A stretch of DNA of 64,000 bases from Pseudoxanthomonas sp. GM95 (GCF_900109775.1 NZ_FOAX01000001.1:1674001-1738000), one strand, 5' to 3'. Shown: positions 7,744 through 17,238, numbered from the stretch's first letter. Made by a program: numbers and translations. Notes: generated from the sequence alone by a model not told the origin.

Positions 7744-10700
7744 TTAGAAGTCATACGACATCGACAGGCGCACGTAGCGCGGCTCGGTGTAGTACTTGCC
7801 CAGGTCGTAGGTGTTGGACACGGTGTAGGGCGAGCTTTCGTAGGTCACGTTGGTGGCCACCGGCACGCGCTGGTTGGTCACGTTGAAGACCTGCAAGCCA
7901 AACGCCAGCTTGTGGTCGAACACCGCCGGGCGGTACGAGGTGCCCAGGTCCAGCTGGAAAGTCCACGGCGTGCGACCGGCGTCGCCCGGTGCCGACGGCT
8001 CACCGGCGCACCAGTGGTAGGCCGAACCGTAGGAGATCGGGTTGGACTCGTCGGTGCCGTAGTAGCCCAGACAGGACTTGGGCGTGCCGGACAGGACCTT
8101 CAACGTGGCCGAGGCCACCCACTCAGGCGTGAACTGGTAGTAGCCAAACGCCTTGAACTGGTGGCGGCGATCGTTACCGAGGTCACCGCTGGCGTACTCC
8201 ATCAGCGAGGCCGCATCCCAGTAGGTGGTCTTGGATACGTCGGTCTGGCCGGTGTCGGATTTCACTTGGCCTTCGACGTTGCCGTAGCTGTGCGACCAGG
8301 TGTAGTCGAAGCGCGCATACCAGTTGTTGGCGAACGGATGCTCCAGGAACAGGTCCACCGCCGCGTACTTTCGCTTGACGCCCTGGTTGAAGCCCCAGTC
8401 AGATGAGGACATCTGCACGGTGGTGTAGCCGGATCCGTCGACGTTGCTGAGGTTGTAGGTGTTGGTCTCGCCCGGGTTAAACATCACGCAGCCGGGGATG
8501 GTGACCGTGCTGGAATCGATGCCCATCGACTCCAGCTTGTCGCCGATCTTGGCGGTATCGCAGACGTCTTCGATCGCCGACTGCAGCTGGCGATAGGTGA
8601 ACTTGGCGCCGCTGTTCCAGTTGGAGCCGATGGTTTTCTCGAAGCCCAGGATCAGTTCGTCCTGGTACTGCGACTTCAGGTCGCTCGGCGCGAACGAGTT
8701 CGGATCGGGCGCCTGGCCGTATTCGCCGTTGGCCGAGACCGGACCGGAGCCCAGTGCAGTCAGGCCGGTCGGCTCGCCGTTGGCGTCGATGCCGGTGTAG
8801 GTGAAGTACTCGTTGGTGTAGGTCGAGGCCGATGCACCGCGGATTGCCACACTGTTGGGCAGCGCCAAATAGTAGCGACCGAGGTTGGCGAACACCTTGA
8901 ACGAGGAATCAGCGAACACGTCCCAGCTGGCGCCAAAGCGTGGGGCCCACTGGTCGCCGCTGTCGACATAGGCGACGTGATCGCTGTTGTAGTTGGTGAA
9001 CTGGTCGTTGCGCAGGCCCATCGTCACCAGCCAGTTGTCGCTGACCTGCCAGCGGTCTTCCAGGTAGAACGCCTTCTGCTCCACCGCCATGCTGGTGGCG
9101 CTGCGGAAGATGTACTTGCTGACGTAATAGCCATCGCCACCGGGCGCGCCGACGCCGAGGTTAGGCGAGATTTCTGCGGTCGGGTCGGAGGCCTTGCTGT
9201 AGATCCAGCGATAGCCCGGGCCACTGGTGTCGCTGCCTTCGTCGTAAGCGTTGTAGTACATGTTGTCCACGCCGGCGGTCAGGTCGTGGTTGCCCAGGCG
9301 GTATTCCAGCTCGACGCGCAGGTTGCGGGTCTTGCTCTGTGCATCGGCGTCCTTGATCGAAGTCGAGGCCTGGTCGTTGGTGATCGGCGTGCCGCCGGTG
9401 ATCGACGGGTCCTGGTTGGTCCTGCCACTGATGTAAGGCAGGTCCGAGCTCAGCGGATTGGCCTGGTAATCCTGCTCGCGGCTCTGGCCCCAGGTGGCGC
9501 TCAGGGTCAGGTTGTCGGTCAAGTAACCGGTGTACTTGAAGATGTCGTAAGTGTCGGTGAGCTTGTAGGTATCCGGATAGGTGCCGGTGCGGTCGCTTTC
9601 GGTCAGCGTGTCGTAGTCGAACGCGGTGTAGTAGCCGGCACGACGGTCGCTGTTCTGGATGCGGGTGTATTCCAGGATGTGGTCATCGGTGATGTTCCAG
9701 TCCAGCTTGCCGTAGAACTTCGGCGCGCTGTAGCTGTAATGGTTGCGCGCCTGGACGCTGTCGTCGCTGGTGTTGGTCGACACACCGCTGGTCTTGTCCG
9801 ACTCACCCGCCATGAAGATGAACAAGCGGTCCTTGATCAGCGGGCCGCCGACGTAGGCGCTATAGGTTGTGTTGGTTTCGGTGTCGCCACTGCGGCTGCG
9901 ATACAGCGTGCCGGGCAGGCTGGTGTTCTGGTAGCCAAAGCCTTCGGGCAGCGTGTCGTTGGGGTACCAGATGTCGCCCGGCGAACTGGCCAGCGAGGCC
10001 GGCGCCCAGGTGGCCTGGAAGCCGTAATGCCAGTCGTTGGTGCCGCGCTTGCCGACCTGGTTGATCACGCCACCGGTGGAGCGGCCGTAACGGGCGCTGT
10101 AGCCGCCGGTGTAGGTTTCCTGCTGGTCGATGACGCCGTACGGCAGGCTAACACCGCCGAGGTTGCTCAGCGGATTGCTGACGTTGAAGCCGTTGATGTA
10201 GTACGCGTTCTCGGTCACGCCCGAGCCGCCGAAGGACACCACCGAGCGGCTGCCGTTGGCGAAGGCACCATTGCCGGCCACGGCGCCCGGCGCCAGCAGC
10301 GCGATCGCTTCGGCACTGCGGCCCAGCGGCAGCGTGGCCAGCTCCTGCGAGGTGACCACCGAGCGCGACACGGTGCTGCTCACGTCGATCTTCGGCGCGC
10401 TGGCGGCGGTGACCGACACGGCGGCCAGGTTCTTCGCATCGCCACTGGCTGCAACGAACGACACCTCGGTGCCGGTGCCGACCTTGAGCAGAACGTTCTC
10501 GCGCGATTCGATCACCGTATCACCGCGATGCAGCTCGACGGTATAGGTACCGACCGGCAGCGCGTTGAGGCTATAGCGGCCGTTGTCGCCGATCGGCACG
10601 GTGCGGCTGACGCCACTCTGGTTGGTGGCCACCACCGTGATACCCGCCTCTGCGGGTGCGGTGCCGTAGAGGCTGCCGGTGGTGGACTGCGCGTGCACCG

Positions 10701-10827
10701 CGCCGACCACGCATAGCCCCAAGGCCAGGCTCAGGGCGCTCTTCTGGAGCGTACGGCGCAGGCCTGCCTGCGGCGCACCGACGCGCTGCTGGCGCGAGGT
10801 AGCGGATGTGGGAGACAACAGGTTCAT
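7744..10827 (-). CDS. Oar-like TonB-dependent receptor with carboxypeptidase-regulatory N-domain
   Basis: 1027 residues. A long N-terminal leader ends in a Sec signal (SALSLALGLCVVGAVHA, cleavage near residue 46), then a carboxypeptidase-regulatory-like beta domain (about 50-125, DNGRYSLNALPVGTYTVEL), a plug (about 140-260, NAYYINGFNVSNPLS, GGYSARYGRSTGGVINQ) and a large beta-barrel ending in aromatic YVRLSMSYDF. This architecture is the Oar subclass of TonB-dependent transporters, common in Xanthomonadaceae near peptidase and glycan genes. AAGGA precedes the ATG by about 8 bases. It is the last gene of the minus-strand glycoprotein locus, so the ligand is probably a glycopeptide or oligosaccharide; that is inferred from context. 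Confidence 0.9.
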   Translation of the reverse strand: MNLLSPTSATSRQQRVGAPQAGLRRTLQKSALSLALGLCVVGAVHAQSTTGSLYGTAPAEAGITVVATNQSGVSRTVPIGDNGRYSLNALPVGTYTVELHRGDTVIESRENVLLKVGTGTEVSFVAASGDAKNLAAVSVTAASAPKIDVSSTVSRSVVTSQELATLPLGRSAEAIALLAPGAVAGNGAFANGSRSVVSFGGSGVTENAYYINGFNVSNPLSNLGGVSLPYGVIDQQETYTGGYSARYGRSTGGVINQVGKRGTNDWHYGFQATWAPASLASSPGDIWYPNDTLPEGFGYQNTSLPGTLYRSRSGDTETNTTYSAYVGGPLIKDRLFIFMAGESDKTSGVSTNTSDDSVQARNHYSYSAPKFYGKLDWNITDDHILEYTRIQNSDRRAGYYTAFDYDTLTESDRTGTYPDTYKLTDTYDIFKYTGYLTDNLTLSATWGQSREQDYQANPLSSDLPYISGRTNQDPSITGGTPITNDQASTSIKDADAQSKTRNLRVELEYRLGNHDLTAGVDNMYYNAYDEGSDTSGPGYRWIYSKASDPTAEISPNLGVGAPGGDGYYVSKYIFRSATSMAVEQKAFYLEDRWQVSDNWLVTMGLRNDQFTNYNSDHVAYVDSGDQWAPRFGASWDVFADSSFKVFANLGRYYLALPNSVAIRGASASTYTNEYFTYTGIDANGEPTGLTALGSGPVSANGEYGQAPDPNSFAPSDLKSQYQDELILGFEKTIGSNWNSGAKFTYRQLQSAIEDVCDTAKIGDKLESMGIDSSTVTIPGCVMFNPGETNTYNLSNVDGSGYTTVQMSSSDWGFNQGVKRKYAAVDLFLEHPFANNWYARFDYTWSHSYGNVEGQVKSDTGQTDVSKTTYWDAASLMEYASGDLGNDRRHQFKAFGYYQFTPEWVASATLKVLSGTPKSCLGYYGTDESNPISYGSAYHWCAGEPSAPGDAGRTPWTFQLDLGTSYRPAVFDHKLAFGLQVFNVTNQRVPVATNVTYESSPYTVSNTYDLGKYYTEPRYVRLSMSYDF

Positions 10828-11003
10828 CGGGTGGGTCCTTGGTCGTGGGGTTTATCGCACGCACACGCCTTCCGCTTCCTTTTGGAAAGCGGTTTGGCAT
10901 TTACGTTTGATGGCAATGTCGACACATGCCGACATGTATTCGATGTTGCTGACATGCACCGAAACACGTTGAAAAGCCCCTGACACGTGTTCGATGCGCA
11001 GCG

Positions 11004-11033
11004 TCTAATGCTGCGTCATGACGCAGCATTAGA
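11004..11033. repeat. Perfect 30-base palindrome without loop
   Basis: The left arm TCTAATGCTGCGTCA is followed directly by its exact reverse complement TGACGCAGCATTAGA. No T tract follows on the minus strand, so it does not look like a standard intrinsic terminator. It could be a dimer-protein operator or the terminator-like end of the upstream GH43 transcript. Confidence 0.7.
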
Positions 11034-11094
11034 TTTACGAAACTTGAATATAGAGCGCTGAAATCAGGCGTCTTGGCCGAGCACCGCGCGTTTC

Positions 11095-11110
11095 ATGCGG
11101 ATCTGCGCAT
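11095..11110. promoter_or_regulatory. Palindromic regulon site (receptor 1 copy)
   Basis: ATGCGGATCTGCGCAT: arms ATGCG/CGCAT with a 6-base spacer, the same geometry as the near-perfect copies at 28989 and 48405 (12 of 16 bases match ATGCGGAAATCCGCAC). It lies about 270 bases upstream of the receptor start at 10827, similar to the distances at the other two receptors. Confidence 0.45.
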
Positions 11111-11131
11111 GATCGCGTTTCACCTCTCGAA

Positions 11132-12151
11132 TCAGCGCGATGGAACGTGCGTTTTCTGCGCCTCGTCCAACGACCAGGACGCATGCCAATCGACGCGAAA
11201 GCCATCGCCTTCAAGTTGCAGCGGCAGCCATACATAGCGCCCGTCGATGGCGTTCTCCGGATTCCAGCGATCGCCCATGTAGATGAAGCGACCCGGCTGC
11301 CCTGGCATGGGCAGCACGTAAGCACTCTGGCTATGGAAGGTGAGCGCGGCATCGTCGCCCTGCGCGGGATTGCCGAACTCGGTCCACGGGCCCATTGGCG
11401 ATGTCGCGGCCGCCCCGTGCGCGGTGTTCGGCTTCCAGCCTGTGCATTCCGAACCCATGAAGTAATAGCGTCCGGCATGCTTGAAGATCGCCGGTGCTTC
11501 TAACCACTGGTCGACGAACAGGCGCTGGTAGTCCTGCTCGGTGCCCAGGTAATCATCGGTCAGGCGCGTCACGTGCATCGTGGCGTTGCGTTCGGAGCTG
11601 TAGAAGAGGTACGCGATGCCACCGTCATCCTGGAACAGCGTCATGTCGCGCGACTGCTGGCCGTTGGGCTGGAACGAGCGCAAGTAACGATAGGGCCCGG
11701 CTGGCGCATCAGCGACAGCCACGCCAACGCGCGCATCCTTGTAACCGTGCCCTGCCCGCTCCAGGTGAAACCACATCACGTACTTCCCGGTCGCCGCGTT
11801 ATGCAGCACCTTGGGCCGCTCGATGATGGCGCCGTCTGCAATGTCCGAATCAGGATCTTTCGATACCGGCAACGCGATGCCGCGCGCGTTCCAGTGCAAC
11901 AAGTCGCTGGATTGATAGACCGACACACCCACATGCGCGGCATTGCCGCCCTTGCCGGATATCTTGTGCTCGCCAAACCAGTAATAGCGGCCATCGGGGG
12001 CCTTGAGCATGCCGGCGCCGTGCGCATTGATCACCTCGCCCTGGCGGTCATGCCACAGCGCACCGGGAACGATGGTCGCAGGCTTGTCGGCGGCCAAGGC
12101 CAATAGAGGCATCCACAACAGCAAGCCCGTGACGGCAAGCAGGCGCTTCAT
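11132..12151 (-). CDS. GH43 family glycosidase, resembling exo-beta-1,3-galactanase subfamilies
   Basis: 339 residues from ATG 12151 (MKRLLAVTGLLLWMPLLALAA is a clear Sec signal; the frame extends to 12253 without support). Five-bladed beta-propeller features: GALWHDRQGEVINAHGAGML near the N terminus, ERPKVLHNAATGKYVMWFH, QQSRDMTLFQDDGGIAYLFY and EAPAIFKHAGRYYFMGS. The last two hold the Asp and Glu of the GH43 active site. The first propeller strand has Asn-Ala-His-Gly-Gly-type sequence where most GH43 enzymes have the base Asp; this is known for subfamily 24/34-like enzymes that act on arabinogalactan galactans. Probable periplasmic action on the galactan of arabinogalactan proteins; subfamily is by memory of motifs. 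Confidence 0.75.
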   Translation of the reverse strand: MKRLLAVTGLLLWMPLLALAADKPATIVPGALWHDRQGEVINAHGAGMLKAPDGRYYWFGEHKISGKGGNAAHVGVSVYQSSDLLHWNARGIALPVSKDPDSDIADGAIIERPKVLHNAATGKYVMWFHLERAGHGYKDARVGVAVADAPAGPYRYLRSFQPNGQQSRDMTLFQDDGGIAYLFYSSERNATMHVTRLTDDYLGTEQDYQRLFVDQWLEAPAIFKHAGRYYFMGSECTGWKPNTAHGAAATSPMGPWTEFGNPAQGDDAALTFHSQSAYVLPMPGQPGRFIYMGDRWNPENAIDGRYVWLPLQLEGDGFRVDWHASWSLDEAQKTHVPSR

Positions 12152-12278
12152 GCGCGATGCCTGGCGAACATCGACACGAGCGCTCCTCGCCCATCGTTCA
12201 AGGATCGACGGCATGCATGACGGATGCACCTGCTTCATTTCCAAACTCCTCATATCAGCTCGACGGTTTCATCAAACG

Positions 12279-12309
12279 AAAAGCCGACATGGCGCTTTGC
12301 GCCATGCCG
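12279..12309 (-). terminator. Intrinsic terminator after the second TonB receptor
   Basis: On the minus strand GCCGGCATGGCGC, loop AAA, GCGCCATGTCGGC (one mismatch) is followed by TTTTCGTTT. It sits 43 bases after the stop of the receptor gene (12352) and before the GH43 gene, so it separates the two transcripts. Confidence 0.8.
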
Positions 12310-12351
12310 GCCATCCCGCGAGACCGCAAACAGCGGCTCGCACTCCCCGCC

Positions 12352-15258
12352 TTAGAACGTCACCGTCATGCGCGCCCACATGAAGCGGCCCAGCAAGTCG
12401 TATGTCGCCACGTCAGTGTTGGCGTTGGTCACGTTGTTGGCGTAATACAGCGGCGGCTGCTTGTTGGTGATGTTGTCCACACCCACTTCGAAGCGCGTGT
12501 GCCACGGCGTCACCTGGTAACCCACCTGCACGTTGTTGTAGACGTAGGCGCCGATGCCGCGGACCACGCCGGCCTGATCGGAATCGGCCGACAGCCCCTG
12601 GTCCAGATCTGTGCTGCCGATCTCGGTCTTGCCGACATAGCGCAGACGCCACGCCGCACTCCAGTCACCCTTGCTCCAGCTCAGCGTGCCCAGCGCACGC
12701 CAGCGCGGGAAGTTGCCGTAGGAATAGGTGAACTTGCCGGCGTTGTGGATGGTGACCGTGCTCGGATCTGTGGTGTCGGGCAGGATGTCGTACTGCGTGG
12801 TGTAGGTGCCATTGAGGCTGGCGGTGAACTTGCCCCACTGGGTGTCCGGCAGGCGATAGGCCAGGTTGAAGTCGATGCCGCGTGCCCAGAGCTTGCCCAG
12901 GTTCACGGTCGGCTCGGCGATATAGTTTATGGTGCCGTTGCCGTTGCGGTGGATCAGCGCGCAGAAGCTGCTGGCCGAGTTGGCGTAGCACTGGTTCATC
13001 ACGGTCTGCGCCGAGACGGTGGTGATCGTGTCTTCCAGATCGATGCGCCACCAGTCCGCGCTCAGCGACAGGCCATCGAGCCAGCGCGGATCGTAGACGA
13101 AGCCCACGTCATAGGACTTGCCGGTCTCCGGCTTCAACTGGTAGCCGGCCACGGCCGCACCCGAGGCCTTGCCCGAGACTTGTCCATCGGCCTGCTGGTA
13201 GCTGCCGTCGGTGGGCACGTTCGCACAGGCCGCCTCGTGACCACCGGTGTAGCCGTTGCAGGGGTCATTGGCAGTGGCTGCATCGCCGGCCACGCCCGCA
13301 TACAGCTCGCTGATGTTGGGCGCGCGAAACACCTGCGAGGCCGTCGCCCGCAGCAGCAGGTCCTGCACCGGGCGGTATTCCAGCGAGACCTTGCTGTTGG
13401 TCTTGCTGCCGACCGAGCTGTAGTCCGAGAAGCGCGAGCCGAGCGTGAGGTTCAGCGATTCGACCAGCGGCAGATCCTTGAGCAGCGGCAGCAGCGCTTC
13501 GGCATAGGCTTCCTTGACGTCGAAGCTGCCATTGAGCGTGGAGGCGCAAAACTCGATCACGTTGCACAGGCCGTTCTCGTCGGCTGTCCATAGCGCATCG
13601 GCCTGCGTGCTGGTGGACTCCTTGCGATACGACAGGCCTGCGGCCAGGCTCACGGTGCCGGCAGCCAGGTCGAACAGCTCGCCGTTGGCGTTGGCCTCGA
13701 ACTGCTTGACCGTGTAGACGCTGGTGACGACCGGGTTGACCAGCATCGATTCCAGCGCGGCCGTGTTGGAGGCATCGTTGATATTGAAGATGTTGATCGG
13801 GGTGCAGCCTGCGATCAAGTTGCCGGCGCTCCCGCACTTGACCGTGCCATCGTTATCCATGAACGAGGCACCGACGGCCTGGTTGAACTTGGCGTAGTCC
13901 AGGAAGCCGTAGTTGATCGACTTCTGCTTGACCCGGCCATAGTTGAAGCTGGCATCCCACTGCCAGGAGCTACTGCCGAAGCTACCGCGCAGGCCCGGCG
14001 TCACTTGCAGGTTATAGGTGTTGTACTGGTAGCGACGATTGCCCAGCGCGGTGATGCGGGTATTGAGGTCGTTGTACGAGGTGCCGGTAGTGCGATCAGT
14101 TCCGAAGTTCACGCCATACGGGTTGTAGTAGCTGTCGGCCGAGACCAGGAAGTTGTCGCCATTGGCGAAGATCGGGATCGGCGCGATCACCGACGACGAC
14201 TCGGTCTTGCTGAACCACGTATTGAGATAGGCCTCGACGTTGTCGTTGATCCGGAAAGTCCCCAGCACGAACGCATTGGTGCGCTCCTGCGGGGTCTGCA
14301 GCAGGTTGTAAGGCTGATAGTTGTAAGAGTCGTTTGCTGCGCTATAGCAGTGGAAGTCGCTGGCACCAGCCGTACCGTTGACGCCACTATTGAGGGTCAC
14401 GCGCGAACAGCCGTTGGCCGTGGCCAGTGCCGTGGACGCCGCCGAACCATCGTTGAAGTTGACCGAGCCGGTCGGCGTGGCCGACGACCCCTGCTTCACC
14501 GACGCGCCATCGATCAGGTACAGCGCGTCCTTGGAGTAGTCACGCTCGGCGGCCGAGACTGCATCGAGATTGTGATAGGACAGGCCGGCGACGAGGCTGC
14601 CGCGGTCCCAAGTCTTGCCGGTGGTGAGCGAGAAATTGCGGCGGTTGCCGTCGCCCTTCCAGCTGCTGCCGAAGTCGGTGGAGAACTGCGTGCCCTCGAA
14701 GCGATCGCGCAGGATGAAGTTCACCACGCCGCCAATGGCATCGGAGCCATACACGGCCGAGGCGCCATCGCTCAGCACTTCGATGCGCTCGATCATGCTG
14801 GCCGGAATCGCATTGACGTCGTTGTAGGCCAGGCGCGTGCCATTGACCAGCACCAGCGTGCGCTTGTCGCCCAGTCCGCGCAGCGAGACCGTCGAAGCGC
14901 CCGTGCCGCCGCCATTGTTGGTATTGGGATTGGTGGCGTTGCCGGCGATGGACGGCAGTTCCTGCAGCAGGTCGCCGACGGTCGCCTTGCCGGTGGCGGT
15001 GATCTGCTCGCGGGTGACGGTCACCACCGGGTTGGCGGTCTCGGTATCGACGCGGCGCAGGCGCGAGCCGGTGACCACGACGTTGTCCAGGGTCTTGGGC
15101 GCATCGTCGCCAGAAGCAGTAGCCTCCTGGGCTGACACCGGCGACGCTCCGGCAAGCGCCAGCACTGCGGTGATCGCGATGGAGAGGCCGCGCCGTGTGG
15201 CGAGTGGAGGCGCGTGCAAGCGTGCAGCGTTGGCGGAAGCGAACATCGTGGGCGTCAT
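12352..15258 (-). CDS. TonB-dependent outer-membrane receptor (glycan/siderophore-type barrel)
   Basis: 968 residues. Signal sequence LSIAITAVLALAGASPVSAQ (cleavage near 44), TonB-box-like region TLDNVVVTGSRLRRVD (about 56-71), plug with TVGDLLQELPSIAGN, VSLRGLGDKRTLVLVNGTRL and SDGASAVYGSDAIGGVVNFI, then a barrel ending LLGRFMWARMTVTF with a C-terminal Phe. This is the Xanthomonas-type TBDR related to those near arabinan and xylan genes. The ATG at 15258 has GAGGA about 10 bases upstream. It lies within a glycosidase locus and has a strong terminator just after it. Likely imports arabino-oligosaccharide or glycopeptide; substrate inferred. Confidence 0.9.
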   Translation of the reverse strand: MTPTMFASANAARLHAPPLATRRGLSIAITAVLALAGASPVSAQEATASGDDAPKTLDNVVVTGSRLRRVDTETANPVVTVTREQITATGKATVGDLLQELPSIAGNATNPNTNNGGGTGASTVSLRGLGDKRTLVLVNGTRLAYNDVNAIPASMIERIEVLSDGASAVYGSDAIGGVVNFILRDRFEGTQFSTDFGSSWKGDGNRRNFSLTTGKTWDRGSLVAGLSYHNLDAVSAAERDYSKDALYLIDGASVKQGSSATPTGSVNFNDGSAASTALATANGCSRVTLNSGVNGTAGASDFHCYSAANDSYNYQPYNLLQTPQERTNAFVLGTFRINDNVEAYLNTWFSKTESSSVIAPIPIFANGDNFLVSADSYYNPYGVNFGTDRTTGTSYNDLNTRITALGNRRYQYNTYNLQVTPGLRGSFGSSSWQWDASFNYGRVKQKSINYGFLDYAKFNQAVGASFMDNDGTVKCGSAGNLIAGCTPINIFNINDASNTAALESMLVNPVVTSVYTVKQFEANANGELFDLAAGTVSLAAGLSYRKESTSTQADALWTADENGLCNVIEFCASTLNGSFDVKEAYAEALLPLLKDLPLVESLNLTLGSRFSDYSSVGSKTNSKVSLEYRPVQDLLLRATASQVFRAPNISELYAGVAGDAATANDPCNGYTGGHEAACANVPTDGSYQQADGQVSGKASGAAVAGYQLKPETGKSYDVGFVYDPRWLDGLSLSADWWRIDLEDTITTVSAQTVMNQCYANSASSFCALIHRNGNGTINYIAEPTVNLGKLWARGIDFNLAYRLPDTQWGKFTASLNGTYTTQYDILPDTTDPSTVTIHNAGKFTYSYGNFPRWRALGTLSWSKGDWSAAWRLRYVGKTEIGSTDLDQGLSADSDQAGVVRGIGAYVYNNVQVGYQVTPWHTRFEVGVDNITNKQPPLYYANNVTNANTDVATYDLLGRFMWARMTVTF

Positions 15259-15560
15259 TGCGGTAGTTCCTCAGAGATGCGCGTACCACGGCAATCGAGG
15301 GCAACAGTCCCCCGCACCGGCAAGCGCCAGCGAATCGGCTTGATCTGTCTTGCGTGCTGGCGAACGCGCCAGGGAATGACCGGGAAAGCGATGCACGCGA
15401 GGAGCGGCCCAAGATCTCGACCTACGTACAACGCAACGCTTTCTTAATCACACGGTCACAATGTGCCGCTCACGACGCCGCAGCGTCTTGTCGCATTTGA
15501 TGCCTGTGGATGCGGAAAACAGCACGGACCCAGCAACGATTTCCGCGCGCTTGTCGCCCG
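15259..15560. promoter_or_regulatory. Upstream region of the second TonB receptor
   Basis: 302 bases between the GH27 stop and the receptor start. The GAGGA ribosome-binding site lies near 15268-15272. It contains the regulon palindrome copy at 15510-15525. No gene was found. Confidence 0.5.
15510..15525. promoter_or_regulatory. Palindromic regulon site (receptor 2 copy)
   Basis: ATGCGGAAAACAGCAC matches ATGCGGAAATCCGCAC (48405-48420) at 14 of 16 bases. It is 252 bases upstream of the receptor start at 15258, in non-coding DNA. Confidence 0.5.
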
Positions 15561-17177
15561 TCAGTGCGTGGCGCCCCGCACTGCGCCTTCCCGCGCCCAC
15601 AGCCGGATCATGCTGGCACCATGTGCCGGCACTGACACAGTCTCGACACCGTGTTTCAGCGCGCGTCCGGACCAGAGATCGCGTGCTTTCCAGCGTGTTC
15701 CGGGCAGGGAGATATCCGCGCTCGACACATTGAACGACTGCGTCGCTTCGCCGCGATTGAAAATCCCGATCACCACCGAGCCATCGGCCATCGCCTTTCG
15801 CCACAGCGACATCTCACCCGCGCTGCGCACCGGCCGCCCCTGCTGGCCCAGCGCATCCTGGTCGACCGCGATCACGTCCCGATTCAGTAACAGCTGCCGC
15901 GTCACTGGATCGAGCGTGCGGACATCGTTGCCCAGCAGCAGCGGCGCAGCGGACAACGCCCAGAGCGTCATGTGCGTTCGGTATTCGGCTTGCGACATGC
16001 CGCCGTTGCCGACCTCCAGCATGTCCGGATCATTCCAGCCGCCGGGGCCGGCATCGGCCGCATCGCCATTCCGATCGAAGCCGATGCTGGCCATCACCGC
16101 ATAGCGATCCTCGATGTCGCCCGTCGTGCGCCACAGGTGGCCACCTACGTCGCGCCCCCACTGGCCGACGTGGTCGCGGCCGTACTGGCACAGACTGTAG
16201 AGAATCGGGCGCCCGGTCGCGCGCAGGGCCAAGCCCATTTTCAGATAGGCCTGCCGCACCTGCAGCGGCGTGCGGAAGATGCCCTCGCCCGAGCACAAGT
16301 CGTACTTGACGTAGTCGATGCCCCACTCCGCCCAGGCCCGCGCATCCTGCTCGACATGACCGTAGCTGCCGACATAGCCGGCACAGGTCTTAGGGCCTGG
16401 CGAACTGTAGATGCCCAGCTTGAGGCCCTTGGCATGCACATAATCGGCCAGCGCTTTCATGTCGGGAAAGTGTGCATTGGGCTGCAGTACGCCGCTGGCA
16501 TCACGTGCGCCCTGCCAGCCGTCGTCGATGTTGATATAGAGATAGCCGGCATCGCGCAGGCCGCTGCGCACCATTGCATCAGCGATCCCCCGGACGGTGG
16601 CATCGTCGATTCGATCGGCGAACTTATTCCAGCTGCTCCAGCCCATCGGCGGCGTGGCGGCTTGTCCATCCGGCGCCAGCCCCTGCATCACGGGCAAGGC
16701 TTGTGCCGGAAATGCCAGCCGCGCCGCGTCGGCCTCGCTGCCGCGCAGGCCGACGATATCGACCTGCTCGTCCCAGATCCGACCCTGCACGCGCAGATGC
16801 CCATCGTGCAGCGTGGCTGTCCACGGCCGTGCGGGCAGCTTGGCGTTGCCGTTATCGATCTCGAATGACGCGGTCGTGCCTTCGATGCGCAGCCGATTCA
16901 TCGGTACATCGCCATACCAGTCGGTGGTCAGGCTGCCTTGCGGCTGGCCGTCTCTCATTGCGATCCGCAGGTAGCGCGGCCCAGGGAATGAGGGCCCTTT
17001 GGCAAAGACCCAGACACCTTCCAGCGAACTGGCTTCAGCAGTCACCGCAGCCTGTTGTGCGAGCGGCGGCGCATGCGCGCAGCCGGCGAACGCGGCGACG
17101 GCTGTGCCCAACACCAAGGCAAGAAGCACGGGCTTTACAACCACGTGAAATGGAATAACCAGTCCGATACGCGCCAT
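15561..17177 (-). CDS. GH27 alpha-galactosidase / beta-L-arabinopyranosidase-like lipoprotein
   Basis: 538 residues from ATG 17177, which has GGGAGG about 5 bases upstream. The signal LVLGTAVAAFAGCAH has a lipobox-like LxxC, so the protein is probably a lipoprotein. An N-terminal beta domain (about 50-145) precedes a (beta/alpha)8 barrel: PPMGWSSWNKFAD, YINIDDGWQG, nucleophile Asp in YVKYDLCSG, acid/base Asp in GGWNDPDMLEVGN, then a C-terminal beta-sandwich. These are GH27 signatures. GH27 enzymes remove alpha-galactose, or beta-L-arabinopyranose in some members; both sugars occur on plant hydroxyproline-rich glycoproteins (Ser-linked Gal, AGP side chains). Located 61 bases downstream of the GH127/146 gene, probably the same operon. 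Confidence 0.88.
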   Translation of the reverse strand: MARIGLVIPFHVVVKPVLLALVLGTAVAAFAGCAHAPPLAQQAAVTAEASSLEGVWVFAKGPSFPGPRYLRIAMRDGQPQGSLTTDWYGDVPMNRLRIEGTTASFEIDNGNAKLPARPWTATLHDGHLRVQGRIWDEQVDIVGLRGSEADAARLAFPAQALPVMQGLAPDGQAATPPMGWSSWNKFADRIDDATVRGIADAMVRSGLRDAGYLYINIDDGWQGARDASGVLQPNAHFPDMKALADYVHAKGLKLGIYSSPGPKTCAGYVGSYGHVEQDARAWAEWGIDYVKYDLCSGEGIFRTPLQVRQAYLKMGLALRATGRPILYSLCQYGRDHVGQWGRDVGGHLWRTTGDIEDRYAVMASIGFDRNGDAADAGPGGWNDPDMLEVGNGGMSQAEYRTHMTLWALSAAPLLLGNDVRTLDPVTRQLLLNRDVIAVDQDALGQQGRPVRSAGEMSLWRKAMADGSVVIGIFNRGEATQSFNVSSADISLPGTRWKARDLWSGRALKHGVETVSVPAHGASMIRLWAREGAVRGATH

Positions 17178-17238
17178 GGCGCCTCCCGTGATCATCGAAG
17201 AAGGCGCCACGCCCAATGCAGGCGTAGCGCGTGTGCGC

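Larger units (their letters stand above)
10828..11131. promoter_or_regulatory. Upstream region of the Oar-like receptor
   Basis: 304 non-coding bases. They hold, from the receptor outward on the minus strand: a hairpin in the 5' leader (CCGCTTCC / GGAAAGCGG, 10872-10892), a run of GACA/ACATG-type repeats near 10918-10960, a perfect 30-base palindrome (11004-11033) and an RTGCG-N6-CGCAY palindrome (11095-11110). The receptor promoter should lie here. Confidence 0.5.

Noticed and set aside
8977..10716. Plus-strand 579-codon frame opposite the Oar-like receptor
   Set aside because: Val/Ala/Gly-rich antisense shadow with no ribosome-binding site; the receptor on the other strand is unambiguous.
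12288..12306. CATGGCGC/GCGCCATG palindrome as another regulator site
   Set aside because: It is followed by TTTTCGTTT on the minus strand right after a receptor stop, and does not match the regulon motif; it is called a terminator.
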